Below are positions 48,001-62,463 of a stretch of 64,000 nucleotides of DNA, piece by piece. This DNA is from Hirundichthys speculiger (Eukaryota; Chordata; Actinopteri; Beloniformes; Exocoetidae): positions 2,232,001 through 2,296,000 of the forward strand of contig JAGFBZ010000693.1 of the NCBI GenBank assembly GCA_018398805.1, written 5' to 3'. The notes under the pieces are model-generated. The model had not been told where the DNA came from and made no database searches. It saw only the letters and a program-made list of their open reading frames with translations. The stretch's first letter is position 1; each line of letters begins with the position of its first letter. A program made the position numbers and the translations under genes.

Positions 48001-49164
48001 TAGCCCGGAGAGCAATGATGAGCTGAAAGAGATATAAAAGCTACTAAATGACCACGTGGCAGCACCAGCAACTGTGGCAACTGAATGTGATTTCCAATTT
48101 GGTAAATGGTTGTTTAAGTCATCTCTTTAAAACACACACACAATCACTAAGAGCCAAGTGGACAAATACATAAACACACAAGCTACCGTGACGCCTCGTC
48201 CGTCTTCCATTTTACAGCCAGAGTGCATCTAAATCCATAGCTACCTTGAAAATGTGCTCAAGACCTATGCCATTTAAAGCCATCATTATGGATAATTTCA
48301 TTATGTGAACCTTGTGAATCCCCAAAGTCAAAGGAAACAAAATAGCTGAAGGCTGCTCATGCAAGCGTTTGTGCCACCTGTTGCCTGCCTCACGACAGCT
48401 ATCGATCGTGGACGGACTGAGACACATGGGAACACTACACTGTGAGCACTCACTTAATCACAAATGTCCTGCAAGCTTCGCACCAAATGGTCTTGAATTT
48501 CCAGAAACTCAAATTGCAGGACTAAAAACAGATTTTGTTTCATTGCTAAAATAGGCTTCTGCTTCAGCTTCTCTTTATAAGTTCCAACTGTATACAGGTT
48601 TGCAAGGTGACTGTATTTAATTAGTTCAAAAGCACCGTAGATAATGAGAGACACAACTGGGAGCTTTGTCTTAATATGGGAGTAAAACTTGTATGCTGCA
48701 GTAAAAGCAGAGAACGACATTGCTCTAACCCTTACCTACTCCCATTCTTTCTTGGTCAAATGCATGCACTGCTATAAATTCATGCACAATCTTCAGTCTG
48801 ATTGGCAAAAACCTTTCAAATCCATTCTTTCAAAGTATGCATAAAAAAGTGCTTTTTCTGGAAAGTAACTGCTTCAACAATGTGAATGAACTTTCATGAA
48901 AACACTGGAACAAACTATGTTATCACAGCAAAACAAGGCTGTGTGTGACTACAATAGTAACAGCATTTGTCAGCTAAAGTGTGTCGGGAAGACTGCCTGC
49001 ACAGATTCTGTAAGCACAGGCCATGGTGGCACTGGTTTTAGGGTAAGTGGGATGTTGACAGTTTTTTGGACAGCTTGCACCGTGCTCCTACAGGCCAAGA
49101 GTTATTATCCAACCTGAGAAAAGCCCAGTGGCACTGCTCAAACTCTCAAACATGCTCAGTTCAA

Positions 49165-49188
49165 GTGTGTGTGTGTGTGTGTGTGTGT
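49165..49188. repeat. (GT)n microsatellite
   Basis: Twelve GT units. Confidence 0.85.
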
Positions 49189-50048
49189 TTGAAGGCAGCC
49201 TGAGAGGGGCAGAGAGTCATCCAGTAGATTTACTGTGTCAGTAAGCAGCTGTGTTTGTCAGAGCTGGCCTGAGGCTTTTCACTGTCATCCAGTCTGCTTG
49301 ATTATACACCATACTTTCCTCGCCTCCCATTTTTTTGCCCCCCATCTTTGTCAAAAGCCCTCAGATGGGTTTCTTACTAACAAACAGTACTGGATTTACA
49401 TGCATCTATGGGACGGCACCAGGTGGCCATCACAAGACTGCCTTGAACTTTTTTTTAAAATAAATGCACATTTCAACTGTTTGCAAACTCTTGTTGATGT
49501 TAAATGATATAACTCCATCAGAAAACACTACCACAACGAGGCTACTGTGCAACCAGCTGCAACTAACAAAAACAGTTATTGATAAAAAAAAAAATTTTCA
49601 GTGTTTTTGGGACCCCATTCTTTCTGATGCCAAAGAAACTGCTTTCTGCACTTTTGCTATGCACGCACCTTCTGAGTCATCTATGGAACCCCAGGGTTAT
49701 ATTATTTACAACAACTAAAGATATTAAAAAGGAAAGTAGAATGTACAGGCAATGCGTCGATGTTGAGATTCTAGAAAAGAGATCACGAGTTAACATGTAG
49801 GCAGCGATCCATTAGAAGCAACTGAGACGTCTGAATTGATATAGGTGACTTTAAAATTGCAGCACTCGCTGGAGTCCTCACTGCAGGTTTCGGGTTTGAA
49901 GGGATTAAAGGGTGGAGGAGTGTCAGTAAATACAGTTTTCTCTTAAAGTCAAACAAAAATGCAATACTGTATGTGTGTGTCTAGGTGTGTGAGTGATGAT
50001 TATGTGTTCAGAGTGGGATGCTATGGTGGAATAAAACTGGCCTATGTA

Positions 50049-50945
50049 CAGTCATGCAAATGTTAGTACCACCTCATTTAATCTAATGGGTTTTTTGTTT
50101 GGTCTTTTTCTGTCTTTCTTTCTTTCTTTATTTTTCCCATCTTTGTTGGTCTGAGTTTTAGGGAAAATGCAACCTTGGAGGAACAACACCATATAACTTT
50201 TTGCGCCATGCCGTTATTCATTTAATAAATGGAAGCCAGATAGAAAAAGTTCATTTCCTTTTATAACTTTATCAGTCTTTTTCATGGTTGTGGAGGAATT
50301 TATCTCTGTTCTTCTTTTCAACATTGCTCCAATTCATTGATGTATTTGAGCATTTGCTTATTCACAGCCATCTTAAGGTCCCTCCACAGCATTTCAATCA
50401 GGTTAAAGTCTAGACGTTGGTGAGGAGAGTTCCAAAACCTTGATTGTTTTATTTTTTAAGACGATGATGATGATGATTTTCTAGTGCGCTTTGGATCATT
50501 GTGCTACATGACCCAGTTGTCGTTAGAATACTTTGGTGTATAGAGGACTTCATGGTCAACTCCTCAATAACTGCAAAGTGGTGAGGTCCTATGACTGCAA
50601 AACAAAACTCCGAATTATCACCCCTCCACCACTGTTCTTGAAAGCGGGTATGAGGTGTTTCTGATGAAATGCTTGTTTGGTGGTGCCATTCATTAAGACC
50701 AGCCAACCCCACTTTGGTCTCAGAGCTCTTGAACATTAGTCGTGACGTCATGCTCTTGCTAGACAGAAGAGACTCCCTCTTTGAAATCCTTCCAAACAAA
50801 GTGCGCTTGTTCAGTGATTTTCTAATTGTGCTGTCGTGGATTTAAACATTTAACATGCTCACTGAGGCCTTGTAGTGTCTGAGATGTAGCTCTTGTTTTG
50901 TTTTTCTTTTTTTTTTTGTTATGCACTGTCTGACCTTTGTTTAAA
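50049..50945 (-). mobile_element. Tc1-like transposon relic D
   Basis: The same family as relic B, on the - strand. The reverse strand encodes LFGR-type, ETKVGLAGLNEWHHQT, HHFAVIEELTMKSSIHQSIL and similar pieces of a Tc1 transposase in one frame (50449-50799), with frameshifts outside it. The N-terminal helix-turn-helix end is missing beyond about 50945, and the left end merges with TTTC-rich sequence at 50080-50150. It is not functional. Confidence 0.8.
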
Positions 50946-53900
50946 AATAAAAAAAAAAAAACTTCTTGACTGTTTTTTTTCTTTTCTTTCTCTCAGTCAG
51001 TTTCAACATTCCATGTTCATAAAATATGAGTAACAGCCAAGTGTCCCCCTCTGCTCACCCAGATCTGGGCTCCCCTCCCCCGGTCTAATGGTTAGATAAA
51101 CAGCCTGGGGTCTGCCCTGCTGTGGGAACAGTATGACCAGTCGAGGAGTATGTGCGCCGTGCTGCACACCTCTTCACGAATGCTGGTCAGAGAGCCTCGG
51201 CCTGCTGTTTGCATGACTCCATTGTGGGCCGACAGACACAGACAGACGGGGAAAGACAGACAGTGAGGGAGAGAGTGAGACAGATCATTTACTCATCGTT
51301 GAAGGATACATTAACTGTTTCTCTTCCAGTTTCCCTTATTCACAGTCCTAAAGCTGAAGAGGGAACAATGATTCAAGCTAACTTACTATAAGTCCTTGTG
51401 ACTGTTTCCTTCTTTGCTTTTGATATGACCCCCTCCTTGTCCTTTGTATCGGTTTGGTTTCTTCTCAGCTGTGATTGGGGTACAGTGATGAGACTGACGA
51501 GTACAGGAGCTTGACACAAGACCACTGACAAATGCCTATGTGCATGTTACACAGCTATCAGTCAGCAAGCATGTGCTCACACCACATTGAAAGACAATCC
51601 AGTCATCAATGTAAATGATAGAGCAACTGCGGGAAAATATTTTTAGCAGTATCTTAACACAACAACAGACAGAAGCTTCTGGGAACGGTCACGAAAACAC
51701 TGACTCCTGGTTAAACAGAATTAAAACAAAATTCCTTGAGTCAAATAGTTAGGATAAAAATAGTCGAAGATTAACTCAGTGGGACTTCTAACAATAGTAA
51801 TGAGGGCAATTTTCATCTTCGCTGACCAGTCACTCAGGGTAGGGACACAGCATGGTGGACGGTGGAGTCTGTTGCTGTTTGCTCTTCTCCCGTGCAGAAC
51901 CACAACACTGCGGGCCATCAGGGCCGTCCCCTGCTGATTACAGTGTGGCAAACCCAAAGTGGGCAATGCCCCGCTGGTGGAAGAGGGTTATCATTGTCCT
52001 GTTAGCTCCAAGTAATTATATACGTACATGTAACTACACTAATACAATCCTTGAGTTACACCAGCATCAGTCTATTTAAATTTGTCAAGTTGATTATACC
52101 TCTGTGAAGAACGTTTGTCACTGCTTTCTTGGGCACACGTTGAATCCATTATTCGCTGATTGTTGCTCAGGCAGAAAGAGACAGAGTGAAAGACAAACAG
52201 GGGCAGATAGACAGAGAGACAGAGAGAGAGAGAGAGAGAGAAGTAGGCCATGACTCTGAATGGTGGCAGTGTCATGTCTTTGATGTCAGTTTGTGTCCAT
52301 ATCCCGCACGCCTGATTGGACGGCTCCAAACAAACCGGCAGGAGCCCAGCTCAACACTTCAAGCACGCAATGACGGAGAATACCTCGGAGGCACAAGTCG
52401 GTGCTTTTCAGAAGAGGCTGTGAGTCGGTTGAACAGATCTCACTGATTTGAAGTGATTTGCTCTGTCCAGAAAATGTTGACCCACACGGTTGATTATTTG
52501 AAGCTGTCAGTAAGGCTGTCTGATCTAACATTTTCTTCAAACCTTTCACATCACAGGTCGCAGAAAAACTTTATCCCCCCTCTCTTCTACTGCTTTAAAA
52601 TCAAATCCGGTGTGATATTTTCAACATGTTTGTTTACTCTAAAAACATTTAGCTCAAAGACACATGGTGTCTTTCCCAAGTCATGTAGACATTACTTGTG
52701 CACAGTATGTTGGTCGAGAAAAACAAACTGAGTGAAATTACCTCTTGAGACTTCACGTTCAACCGAGTGCACATAAACACACATGATGCAGGCCTCTCCA
52801 GGCATATTTACTAATGTAGATCCCCAGTGACTGAGCTTACTGGGGGAAAAAAAAAAGACCCAAACAAAACAGTGGTCTTTAGGGATATACCACTGAAACA
52901 CACATGTGTGGATGCACACACGAACATGCACATACGTGGAATCTACATATTTAACTATCCTTTCTACAGGTCTCGGAAGACAGGTCATATATATACCGTG
53001 TCTTTAAAAAAAACCGCAGCTCGAAGGATGATGTCATCACAGGTAGACCAGCAGGTGAGTTCATGGCTGACAGACATCTGAGGACATTATGAAGACGTAT
53101 TGAATCACGCAAGCTACCTGCACATTTCACAGATATTTATGATTTATTCTGAGCCTATGGCCCAGACAATTATACATTATAGAAGTGGAATGTTTATTCA
53201 GTGTAATTTACTGAATTTACAAAGTTATTAAAATAATAATCACTGTGTGTCATCCTTTCAGTTTTACTGTATTTCCAAGTCATTATTGCAAAACAAAGTT
53301 AAAAAAAAAAAAAAGGAACTTTCTTTAGCCTGGAAATCATAAGAGGAGTTCCATGTAAAATAATGTGTCAAGCTTAAGAATATGAGAAAAAAAAAGCACA
53401 CTTCTTTATTTAAACTGGTGAACCGTGGAGCCCTTTCCAAGATGTATATCAAAAGAAAACTCCAGCAGGGTGCTCATTCGTAGTTTAAATGTGAAATTAA
53501 AACCAATTAGGTAAAGGGACCAATGAAGGGCAGAGAAGAACAAACTAATGACAGAGGAGCAGTGCAGAGGAGGGAAAATATAAAATACAAAGATGAAGGA
53601 AAATAGATTTAAACCTGTTGGTCATTCATTTATTTTCACCAGTATTCACGGCTTAGTTCGAACAGCTGTGGCAGTTTGAAGCGGAGAATAGACGGCTGGA
53701 TACTGGTGAAGCAGACAACTTTGGTGCATGGCCAGTACAGTTGGGCTTGAACTTTTCCTAAAAGACCTTTAAACTCTGAACAGAACTAAGTCTAACCTTT
53801 TTTTTTTTTTTTTGTGCATGAGTAAATAAACAAAAAAAAAAGTAAATGCCTCCCACCGGAGACTGAAAATATTCCATGTAATCATCCATGTGATTTTATT

Positions 53901-53989
53901 ACACTTAAGGTGTGTTTCCACAGGGGGAGAGCAAAAAATGTTCCTGTAGTAGGAGAGGTACTCATAGAGGTCCTGATAGACTTCTGGAT

Positions 53990-54028
53990 GGGTGGGGGTG
54001 GGGGGGGGGGTGGGGGGGGGGGGTGTGT
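53990..54028. repeat. G-rich tract
   Basis: Runs of 5, 10 and 11 G or more separated by single T bases; G-quadruplex-capable on the + strand. The apparent proline-rich open frames on the - strand derive from it. Confidence 0.85.
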
Positions 54029-56567
54029 GACTCGGTGACCAGGTACGCTGTGAGCAGGAGATGACATCATTCAGTTGCCTCATGTCCATTTTGCGAGTCG
54101 TCTTCTCTCATTCGACGCCACCAGTATGTATTTCACAAACAGAAGCGCTGCAATCATCTTTAGCCCTTCCAATATTTTTTGCGTTACTTTAGTTTGCCTT
54201 TCTTTTCTTTCTTGGCTTCTTTTTCATTGTATGAGCATCAAATACCCATCACTGATTCAGTTCCAACAATTTTACGCATATGTTTTTGAAAGAAATCAGG
54301 AGTGACGGAACAGTTGGAAATGTAACTTTGTCCAAATCTAACATAACTGCCAGGAGACAATTGCATTACACCAATAAACTAACAAATGCACAGTTTAAAT
54401 CCTGCTAATAACCATTAACAGATTATTTTATGTGACTTAAATCAAGCTGCAGTGTAAAGAGATACTACAAAACACAAAACTGTGAATGCTCTTTGCTCAC
54501 AACGGATAAATGTTGCCCAAGTGTATATGTGTACAGGTTTATACACCCAAAATCAATATTCTATGTACCCTTTGTTTTACTGCTGAGATAGAAGACAAGA
54601 TGTATAAATGGCAAAGTTACCTCCATAGAGGTGGTGGAGATCCCTACCAGGTTGCATGTGTATAAAGGGAACATGTACGAGCTGATGTACGTACATGAAT
54701 GCACAGACAAGTGCAAGTGGGATCAGCACGTCGAATACATAAATGCTATTTAGGGAGAATGCTTAGGCAGCACAGCACAGCACATTCTCTATGTCAGTCG
54801 TCCTGATGAAATAAGGTTTATGGAGGGGTGTGGTACAACAAGGTGAGGCCTAGAACAATGATTGTTTGTTTGTTGTAGTTTTATTGGCAGTGATAATTGC
54901 TCCCCCTCCTCTTAAGGATGCCTCAATATGCGCAAGCAAGCATGCCAGCACACACGTGCACACACTTACATACCCACAGGAATGTAACCAGACTCCTGCA
55001 GATGCACACGCAGGCATATGCATCCCCTGGTAATGACAATTTCAACACGAGACTTTCTAGAGATTTGTGATGATCTCTTAAACAATCTCAAAAAGACACA
55101 AGGGAGCTATTCTTAAAAAGATGAGATGGTCACATGCCAACACACTGCACGTACTGCAGTGTTACACCGCATAAAGGCTCCGGCATTTCCATTTTAGTTT
55201 CTTGGAAACTGCGACAGCGAAAACCCAATACTTTTTCGTATTATTCTATTCTGTATCAGGTGACTGAATAAACATACGCGTGCTTAAATTTCAGAGTCTG
55301 TTGTGCAGTAGCCACTGTAATCAAGGAGCATTTTGATTTAACTCACATGAATTCTCCTGGAATTAAAACCACATCATGATCTGTTCATTAATCCCTGTTC
55401 CAGCACACAAACACTGACACACATGCAAAGAGGCGAGGAGTGTTTTCCTATGAGGCGTAGGTAAAGACATGCAGGCTCCAGAGCATAATTGAACATGTAG
55501 CTACACCACCACAGGGAGTTGGCAGTGCCTGGGGAGAAGACTTGGCTCCCCCGACAGGCCTGGAGCTTAACCAGACCAAGCTGTGCCAGGCACTGAAACA
55601 GGCACACAGTGCCCCCTCTCCTTTCAAGGCCCCATTCCCCCAAATCCCCATCCATCCCACCCCTTCAAACAACACCCCTCTGCTGTTTTCTGTTTGCACA
55701 TAAGTTTTTAGATCTTTTTCGCTCACCACAACTTGAACTGTCTTCACCCAGCTCCATGTAAAAGCAGGGTCGGCGGTTGAAATTATATCAAAGGGGCATT
55801 CTCAAGAAACTTCCTCAGGGCCTCTGCCAGATCCCAGTCATTCAGGTGTGTGAGAGTAAGTGTGAGAACCGTGTCCTGTCTTGTCTGTTCAGCAGCGCTG
55901 ACATAAGAAACCATATGCTGCTAGAAGGCAGTTACAAGTAAAATTAAAGACTTACAAAAACTGTATCTGGCAATAAACTTTACACTCACTTGTGTCAATG
56001 TGAAAACACTTATACAGTACATTTTCCCCTTTAAAACTAATCTGCATGTAGATATGCAAACATACACATACACAGAAGGCACTAGTAGTAGCCCTTTTTC
56101 TGCCAAGCTGTGGTCAGCAGGGAGAAAAAAAGTGGGTTGCTCTAATTTGGGAAACAGTTCCTAACCATTACAGCAAGTCAAACAACATCATATCTACAGC
56201 AGAAAACTCCAGGTTTCATGGAACTTTGAGTTCATGACTGGGTTTTTGAGACGGCACCTGAACCTGACCGTGTTTTCAACTGCAAAAGTTTGGCAGTATT
56301 TAAAAGCTGCACTTGTGCACTTTGCACGTTAGTATTAGTCATGTATGTACGCATGTATGTTAGATAAGAAACTGATGTATGATATGAGCATGTGTTATGC
56401 CATAAACAGTCACATATTTACACTTCCCTTCCCCTGGACAGTGTGCTCTTTCACTGGCTGTCTTTGAAGAGTGTAACATAAACAGGCTTTTCTGGCACTG
56501 ACCCAACCCTGACCACTCCAGAGGCCGGGGGTCAACAAGAAAAGTGTGTGTTTGTGTGTTAACAAGG

Positions 56568-56570
<3 letters not shown>

Positions 56571-56599
<29 letters not shown>

Positions 56600-56611
56600 G
56601 GGGGGGGGGGG
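56571..56611. repeat. T29-G12 homopolymer junction
   Basis: About 29 T followed immediately by about 12 G; a second case of the arrangement seen at 9017-9059. Confidence 0.85.
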
Positions 56612-58825
56612 TGTATTTGAATATGAGGTGATGTGAGAACAAGCTGATTTATACTGGATAAAGATGTGCAAGATGATGAAATTAAACAAGAAGGAGGGAA
56701 ACGGAGGAGATGCCAGTTTGAACCCGTAACATTTCTAGGACAGGACGGGACATGGCACGCACCGTGCACAGCTGTGCTACCTGGACACTCCCCGACAGTA
56801 AAGCTAAATAAACACCTGCAGTCTAAACATTGTCCTTCCTTACATCTCCACTTTCGCTCTCTGTTTTTGAGTGGTTTTGTGTTTCTGACTCTTTTCTGCA
56901 AGGCCGTGTAATGAGGTCCAGACTGTCATTGAACCAGAAGTGTTATTTTAGGATAGCAGTACAAAGTAACTACCCACTCTCAGCTGTACAGCGCTCCACT
57001 ACCAGGAAGATATGAGAAAAACAGAAAGCAAAAAGGAAAGCAGATAGAAAATAAAAGGACAGAGTGCAAAGATCTTTCTGTAATGTAACAATATGATATT
57101 ATTGTTTTTTTCTGAGATAGCAAGTGACTCTTGCGCTGTTTCTTTGACCACATACATCCCCCAGCCACCCTGCACTCAGATGGGAAATTGCTTAGGAGCG
57201 CCGATATGCTGAAGGGGTTGTGAAACATCTTTCCTTCTTGACTTCTGCATCAGCTGCATCCTGTTGATGAACTTTTGAAAAGCAGTGTGACTATGACTCG
57301 AGCACACTTAAGCTCTAAATAACATGAAAAAGGGGAAAGCTGGAATGCACTGCTGAATATTGAATTGGTTCAGCACATCGAAAGCATTACGCAGTGGAAA
57401 AGCCACTGTACACATGCACTCACTCAGATCATGACTAAGCTAAAGTCTTGGATGCGACAGTGCTGAAGCTTATGAGGGAAGGGATAAAAGCTTTTTTGGT
57501 TTACAGTGCAGCCAATTAAAATCATACATTTTCAGTGAACATGAATATTTTTCCATCATCAGCAAAAAAAGTAATCAAATGCATAAAGTCACAAGCCTCG
57601 TAGCTGTAGTGTTTTTGTCTAGTAGTTTACTGAGAATGCTGCATCTTATTCTGCTACTCCCTGAAACAACTAAAAGGCATCCACTGAAAAGCCAGAGCTT
57701 TGTTTGCTAATATCTATGACAAATTCATAGCATTTTCTGTCATTGCTTCATGACAAAGCTCATGTGTGTTGGGCATGTTTTATTTTGAATGTGTTCTATA
57801 TTCAGTAATAATTATGTTGGTTTAAAATGTTTGGGACCCCCCCAGTTAGTACCAATTTGAGAAAAAAAAAAGCTGCTCCATTACCCATAATTTAAAACTG
57901 AAAGTTTTGTGTTATATATTGCTGCTTGTGTTCCCTGTCTTATCGAACGGAAGAAATATTTCTGGTTTGATACAGCCCTCTCTCTGAGGACATAAAAACT
58001 ACAAATCTTTTTTTCTCCACAGATGCAGTAGTAGTTCCCAAACGTAAAAAGATTTCATAGAATGTAGCAAAGTGCTATTACGCTCTGACACAGCTCTCAT
58101 ACAGCTGCAGAGAATCAGCAAGGCTGTTATCACTGAGGAGAATATTGGACCTCACAAACAATGAAATCTACTATATGCAGCGCAGACATGAGATGCAGCT
58201 ACACAACTGAAATTCCCTCTTACAGTTTTTTGGGGAATATTATCGCGGCAGACAAAATGATAAACCACTCCAAGATATCCTGTCCTTCTGGTGCTGAGAA
58301 GTGATGTCACCACAGATATCAGGGCAGCACACATTGAGACACTTTTTACAAGAAGCTGCATGCGCTTCCTTGCATGTGAGCAGGTGTCAAGGAGACCAAT
58401 CTTTCATCTGAGAAGAATAAACCATGCCAGATATTCAGTCATAAATATGTGGAAACACATACACATAGATGGAATGACTACCTCAGCAGAGAGACTAAGT
58501 CACAGACTTACTTGAAATGCATTCACACATCTGTTAAGAATTACCTCAGAAATATACTTTAAGGATTTTAAATCAGTTCTTTCAATAATATGTGAGCCAA
58601 TCTGTCCAGCAAAGAAAAAATGGAGTAATTGAATATGATCTCATTTCAAGTTACATGGTTTCACTTTTGATTAAAATGAGTGCCTAAGGGTATCTGAACA
58701 ATTTTATAATTCTGGGTTGAACAACTGTACTTTTACAAATGGTGAAAAATTTCATATTATTCTTAAAGATGATAATTGAATTGAAAGAATCATGAAAATC
58801 GCTTACATTATTAGCAGCTGTGCCT

Positions 58826-58985
58826 CAGCAGTCATCTGCCTTTCGGAAAGTTGGTGGTTTTGATTCCTGGCCTCAAAGTTCACATGTCAGTTGTCTTTGG
58901 TAAAGACCCCACGTTGCCCACAGTCCGTTGATCAGTGTGTGAAAGTGTGCAGAATAGAAAACAGTGTGCATAGTCTAAACAGAAA
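58826..58985 (+). repeat. SINE-like dispersed repeat, decayed
   Basis: The phrases tcatctgcctttcggaaagt, ggtggttttgattcctggcc, cacatgtcagttgtctttgg and gttgatcagtgtgtgaaagt follow the order of a common fish repeat with a tRNA-like 'ggtggttcgattcccggc' segment. The B-box-like part is mutated, so Pol III activity is unlikely. Class assignment is tentative. Confidence 0.5.
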
Positions 58986-59179
58986 CAAAAAAATGAGTAT
59001 ACATTTTAGTATGCATTTTAGTAAATGCAACTCGCACAGGAAAACCAACATGTGTAGCCAAGAAAGACCAGAAAAGCTTATAATTTACCCCGATGGTGAA
59101 ACTGCTTCAAAATTTATAATCACATTTTATTATGTGTATGAATTATTTTAAAGCATTGTCACACACACACACACACACC

Positions 59180-59267
<88 letters not shown>

Positions 59268-62200
59268 AATCTGAACTGGTTAACTTGTGACACATGCTGA
59301 GTTTCCACTTCTCGGAACTGAGGACTGTATCTGCTGCCTCAATTCGTCTTCTTTTTCTTTTTCACCTCTTCCTCATTCTGACCCTGAGTCACTGTGAGAC
59401 CAAGGGACAGTTAAGGGTGCTGATTACAACATCGAAACTCAGTGCTGGTGGCCCTCAATTCATAGTCTCAGTGGAAACATTTAGAGAAATTCACTCAGCA
59501 CTTTTTTGTAGCCTTCTCTCACAGGACAGGACAGGGTGTGCAGTCACATTGCCAAAATCCTGAACAGGGAAAAAAAAAGTGTGAACTAATGGAAAGAATG
59601 ACCAAGCATTAATAGTGTGATGAGTGAAGAAACAAAGAGGAAAAGAAAGCTAGCGGATGGGTCATTAGTTTGACCAGATTATAAATAAGCAACAGGAAGA
59701 GCTGTTTTAGTACAAACTAGACCTGACCAGTTTATTTTCCTTTTTTTTTCTTCTTCTCCTTTGGTATGATTATCTTTTTTGTGACATTAGCAGCATATAT
59801 AGCCTATGTGTTGTAAATCATTACATGGAATGGAAATAACTTATGCAAACTAGTGTAAAAGTGAGAAATGATGAAATCACATCTTATTTGGCTCCAGATT
59901 GGCCTGAAAATCTAAAATAGAACCGATAAATGTACATGCAGATTGCTGTGGTATGACAGTCTGCGGTACAGAGACTGTAAGTGTCATAGCCAGATGTCCT
60001 GTGAGACTGGTGGACTTGAAAAATTAGAGATAGCACTGGTGTGTACCATTTAATCAAAAATATATAACAGGATCAAAGTGAATGACAATAACACAAACTG
60101 CATTTTAAATTAAAATCAGAAGCGAACACTAAGATTTAAGAAAAAAAAAAAGAAAAGAAAAACAGACAACTTAAACAACCCTCAAGGAGTCCTGAGCCAA
60201 AAATAATAAATATCAGCAAATTCTCATCGTAACATACAAAATGGGTACAGACGACTTGATTCAATCAAGTCTGCTGTTTTTGTCTCACTCCTCAGACCTT
60301 TGTTAACATCTGAGTATGAAAACTGAGCGTGTTACGTGTTATTCAACAAGTCTGAAGACTTTAAGACAACGTTTTCATGTATGCATGCAAGGTTTCTCCC
60401 AAAGCAAGAAAGACGAGAGTGCATGAGGAAGGCCTTCTTTCAGTTCCTTCAAATAAACAGGGTCTTTATAATGTGTGTGTGTGTGTGTGTGTGTGTCTGT
60501 GTGTGCACGCATAAGTCGGTCTGTGAGAGGCTATTAGGGTGGGTGTGGGTGAATACTGATGACTGTGGTTTTTAAAGGAATTTCAGACTGCGCCTTGCAC
60601 TAAGTAAATATGAATGTGCATATATCTCTGAGAGGCAGAGATACAGATAAAAGACAGACAGACTGACAGAGAGACAGAGTGAAAGACAGAGGAAGATGTG
60701 CTGTGATTCATGGTTCCTCCTCATAAACCGAAGACTCAGCCGCCGTTGATGTTGCAAGCCCCTGTCACAGCTGTGTGAGCATGACAGAGGATGGAAGTGG
60801 CACTCAGCTCCAGATTCAACCAGACAGACCTGGTTCCAAGCTGAGACCTCATGACTGCGTGCAGAAGTCAAGTAAACAGACAAGTTGTTTTAGGGAGCCC
60901 TGATCCTCTAAATGGGCTATAATGAGGGGGTCAAAATGTTTTACTAGCAGGCTCCAGGCACGAACGCCTCACAGGCTCCATAACTTCGAGGGCCTCAGCT
61001 TACTCTGCTCCTCTCTTACTGTCATTCACTCAGTTCCTCCCCTGCTGGATTATAAATACGTTAATTACGTCAGGACACATGATCTGGCCTCTCTGACCTC
61101 ACAGCTGGAATAGCTATAAACAGGGATGTACTGTAGCTGTTCTAAAGAGGAGACTTTGGATCACGGACACAACTCTGAGGAAGAAAGAAAAACAATTTAA
61201 TCTATTAGCATGGCTTATAATACAGCTGAACTGCCCATCAAATTTAAATCTGTTAAGTGTATCCTAACTGTCACGAGTGTGAGCAAGTACAAACAGAGGA
61301 TGAGTTGAGACAAATGGGTCACTCCCTTCTTCTTAATTCAACCAGAGGCGACAATGGTGATCAGCGAAATTGAACTGAGTGGGTAGACGTTGCATTGAGC
61401 ACGCATGTGCGTGAGCATGTGCATGAGCATACACACATAGACAGAGAGACGTATTGAGTCTAGAAGTCTCCACTTTAATCCCTGCAAGAGTCAAGAGGAA
61501 AAAGAGTGAGGAGGTTCTTGCACCAACATGGAGGACTTTATAGAGTTTAAGAGCCCGGAAAACAGAGAGTATGCAGACAGGAAATGCACACAGACAGAGG
61601 GCATGTGAAGTGTGTTTAGATGAGACGATACCCTATGTGGCAATAACAAAGTCAAGGGTCATTGCCACTACTGATGAGAGGTCACACAGAATGCCTTTGA
61701 TAAGGATAAAAAAAAAAAAAAAAAAGGAGGGGGGGCTAAAATCCAAGCACTCTTGAATGACTCATGAGCTAATTGGTTTTATTCAAAGAATACTGTTGAA
61801 AATTCTTGAAGCAAGGGAAGTCATTTTTTGAATGCTTTTCCAAGATCCCAAAGACTTTTTACCATTTTACTTTAAAGCTTAGTGTACAACTGAACAGTCA
61901 CGTTAAGCTGGTCTATCATAATATAGGCACACGCCTCAGGGGATAGCATGCCTGTGCATGTGCATTCTGCACTGACGGCCATTTAACTAAACAGAATTAG
62001 GCATGAGGATGTCTGTCCGGTACCAAAAAGTGACATCAGCCAGTTGGCAAAGGAGGTGTGAGAGCAGGTGCTATATGGCAGTGAGGGAGGCTTGGAGACA
62101 TGTGGGTGGGGGTGGAATTGGGGAAGGACAGAGCGAGGATAGAGGGAGGATGGAGGTGTGGGACAGCAGAGCAGAGGGTGGTGCAGAAAGATGGGGAAAG

Positions 62201-62460
62201 AGCCAAGATTAGAGTCCAAGTGAAGCTATTTATAGCTCTCCATCATGGGCCAGTCCACCAGGCCCTGGTTGCCACGAGTATCACCCCTCTAGTTCCCCTC
62301 TGCTAATATTCAGTTCACATCCATAAAGAGGCAGAGGCGCATTTAAATCTGAAACATGATTCCTTTTATTGTTAGGCATGAACATTTCTCATTTTTCACC
62401 ATCTATGTAAAAAAAAAAAAAACTTTTGTCATTTTCAACATATAGTAGATTATTAAATTA
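58986..62460. other. Gene-free interval with CA/TA and GT tracts
   Basis: No gene is seen. It contains a (CA)n(TA)n compound microsatellite at 59161-59264, (GT)n at about 60473-60500 and an A-run at about 61708-61726. Confidence 0.5.
59161..59264. repeat. (CA)n(TA)n compound microsatellite
   Basis: About 37 bases of CA with one interruption, followed by about 67 bases of TA; the same compound type as at 32024-32106. Confidence 0.9.
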
Positions 62461-62463
62461 AAA

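Larger units (their letters stand above)
42356..50048. other. Gene-free interval with a long hairpin
   Basis: No gene is supported. It holds a 42-bp near-perfect palindrome at 45016-45057 and a (GT)n tract at 49165-49188. Complex stretches around 44020-44110, 45950-46060 and 46380-46560 are candidate conserved non-coding DNA by appearance only. Confidence 0.5.
50946..58825. other. Gene-free interval with homopolymer tracts
   Basis: No gene is supported. Simple sequences include (GA)n at about 52210-52241, T-runs near 53798-53814, a G-rich tract at 53990-54028 and a T29-G12 junction at 56571-56611. Open frames of up to 163 codons (56410-56901, -) are low-complexity or domain-free. Confidence 0.5.
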
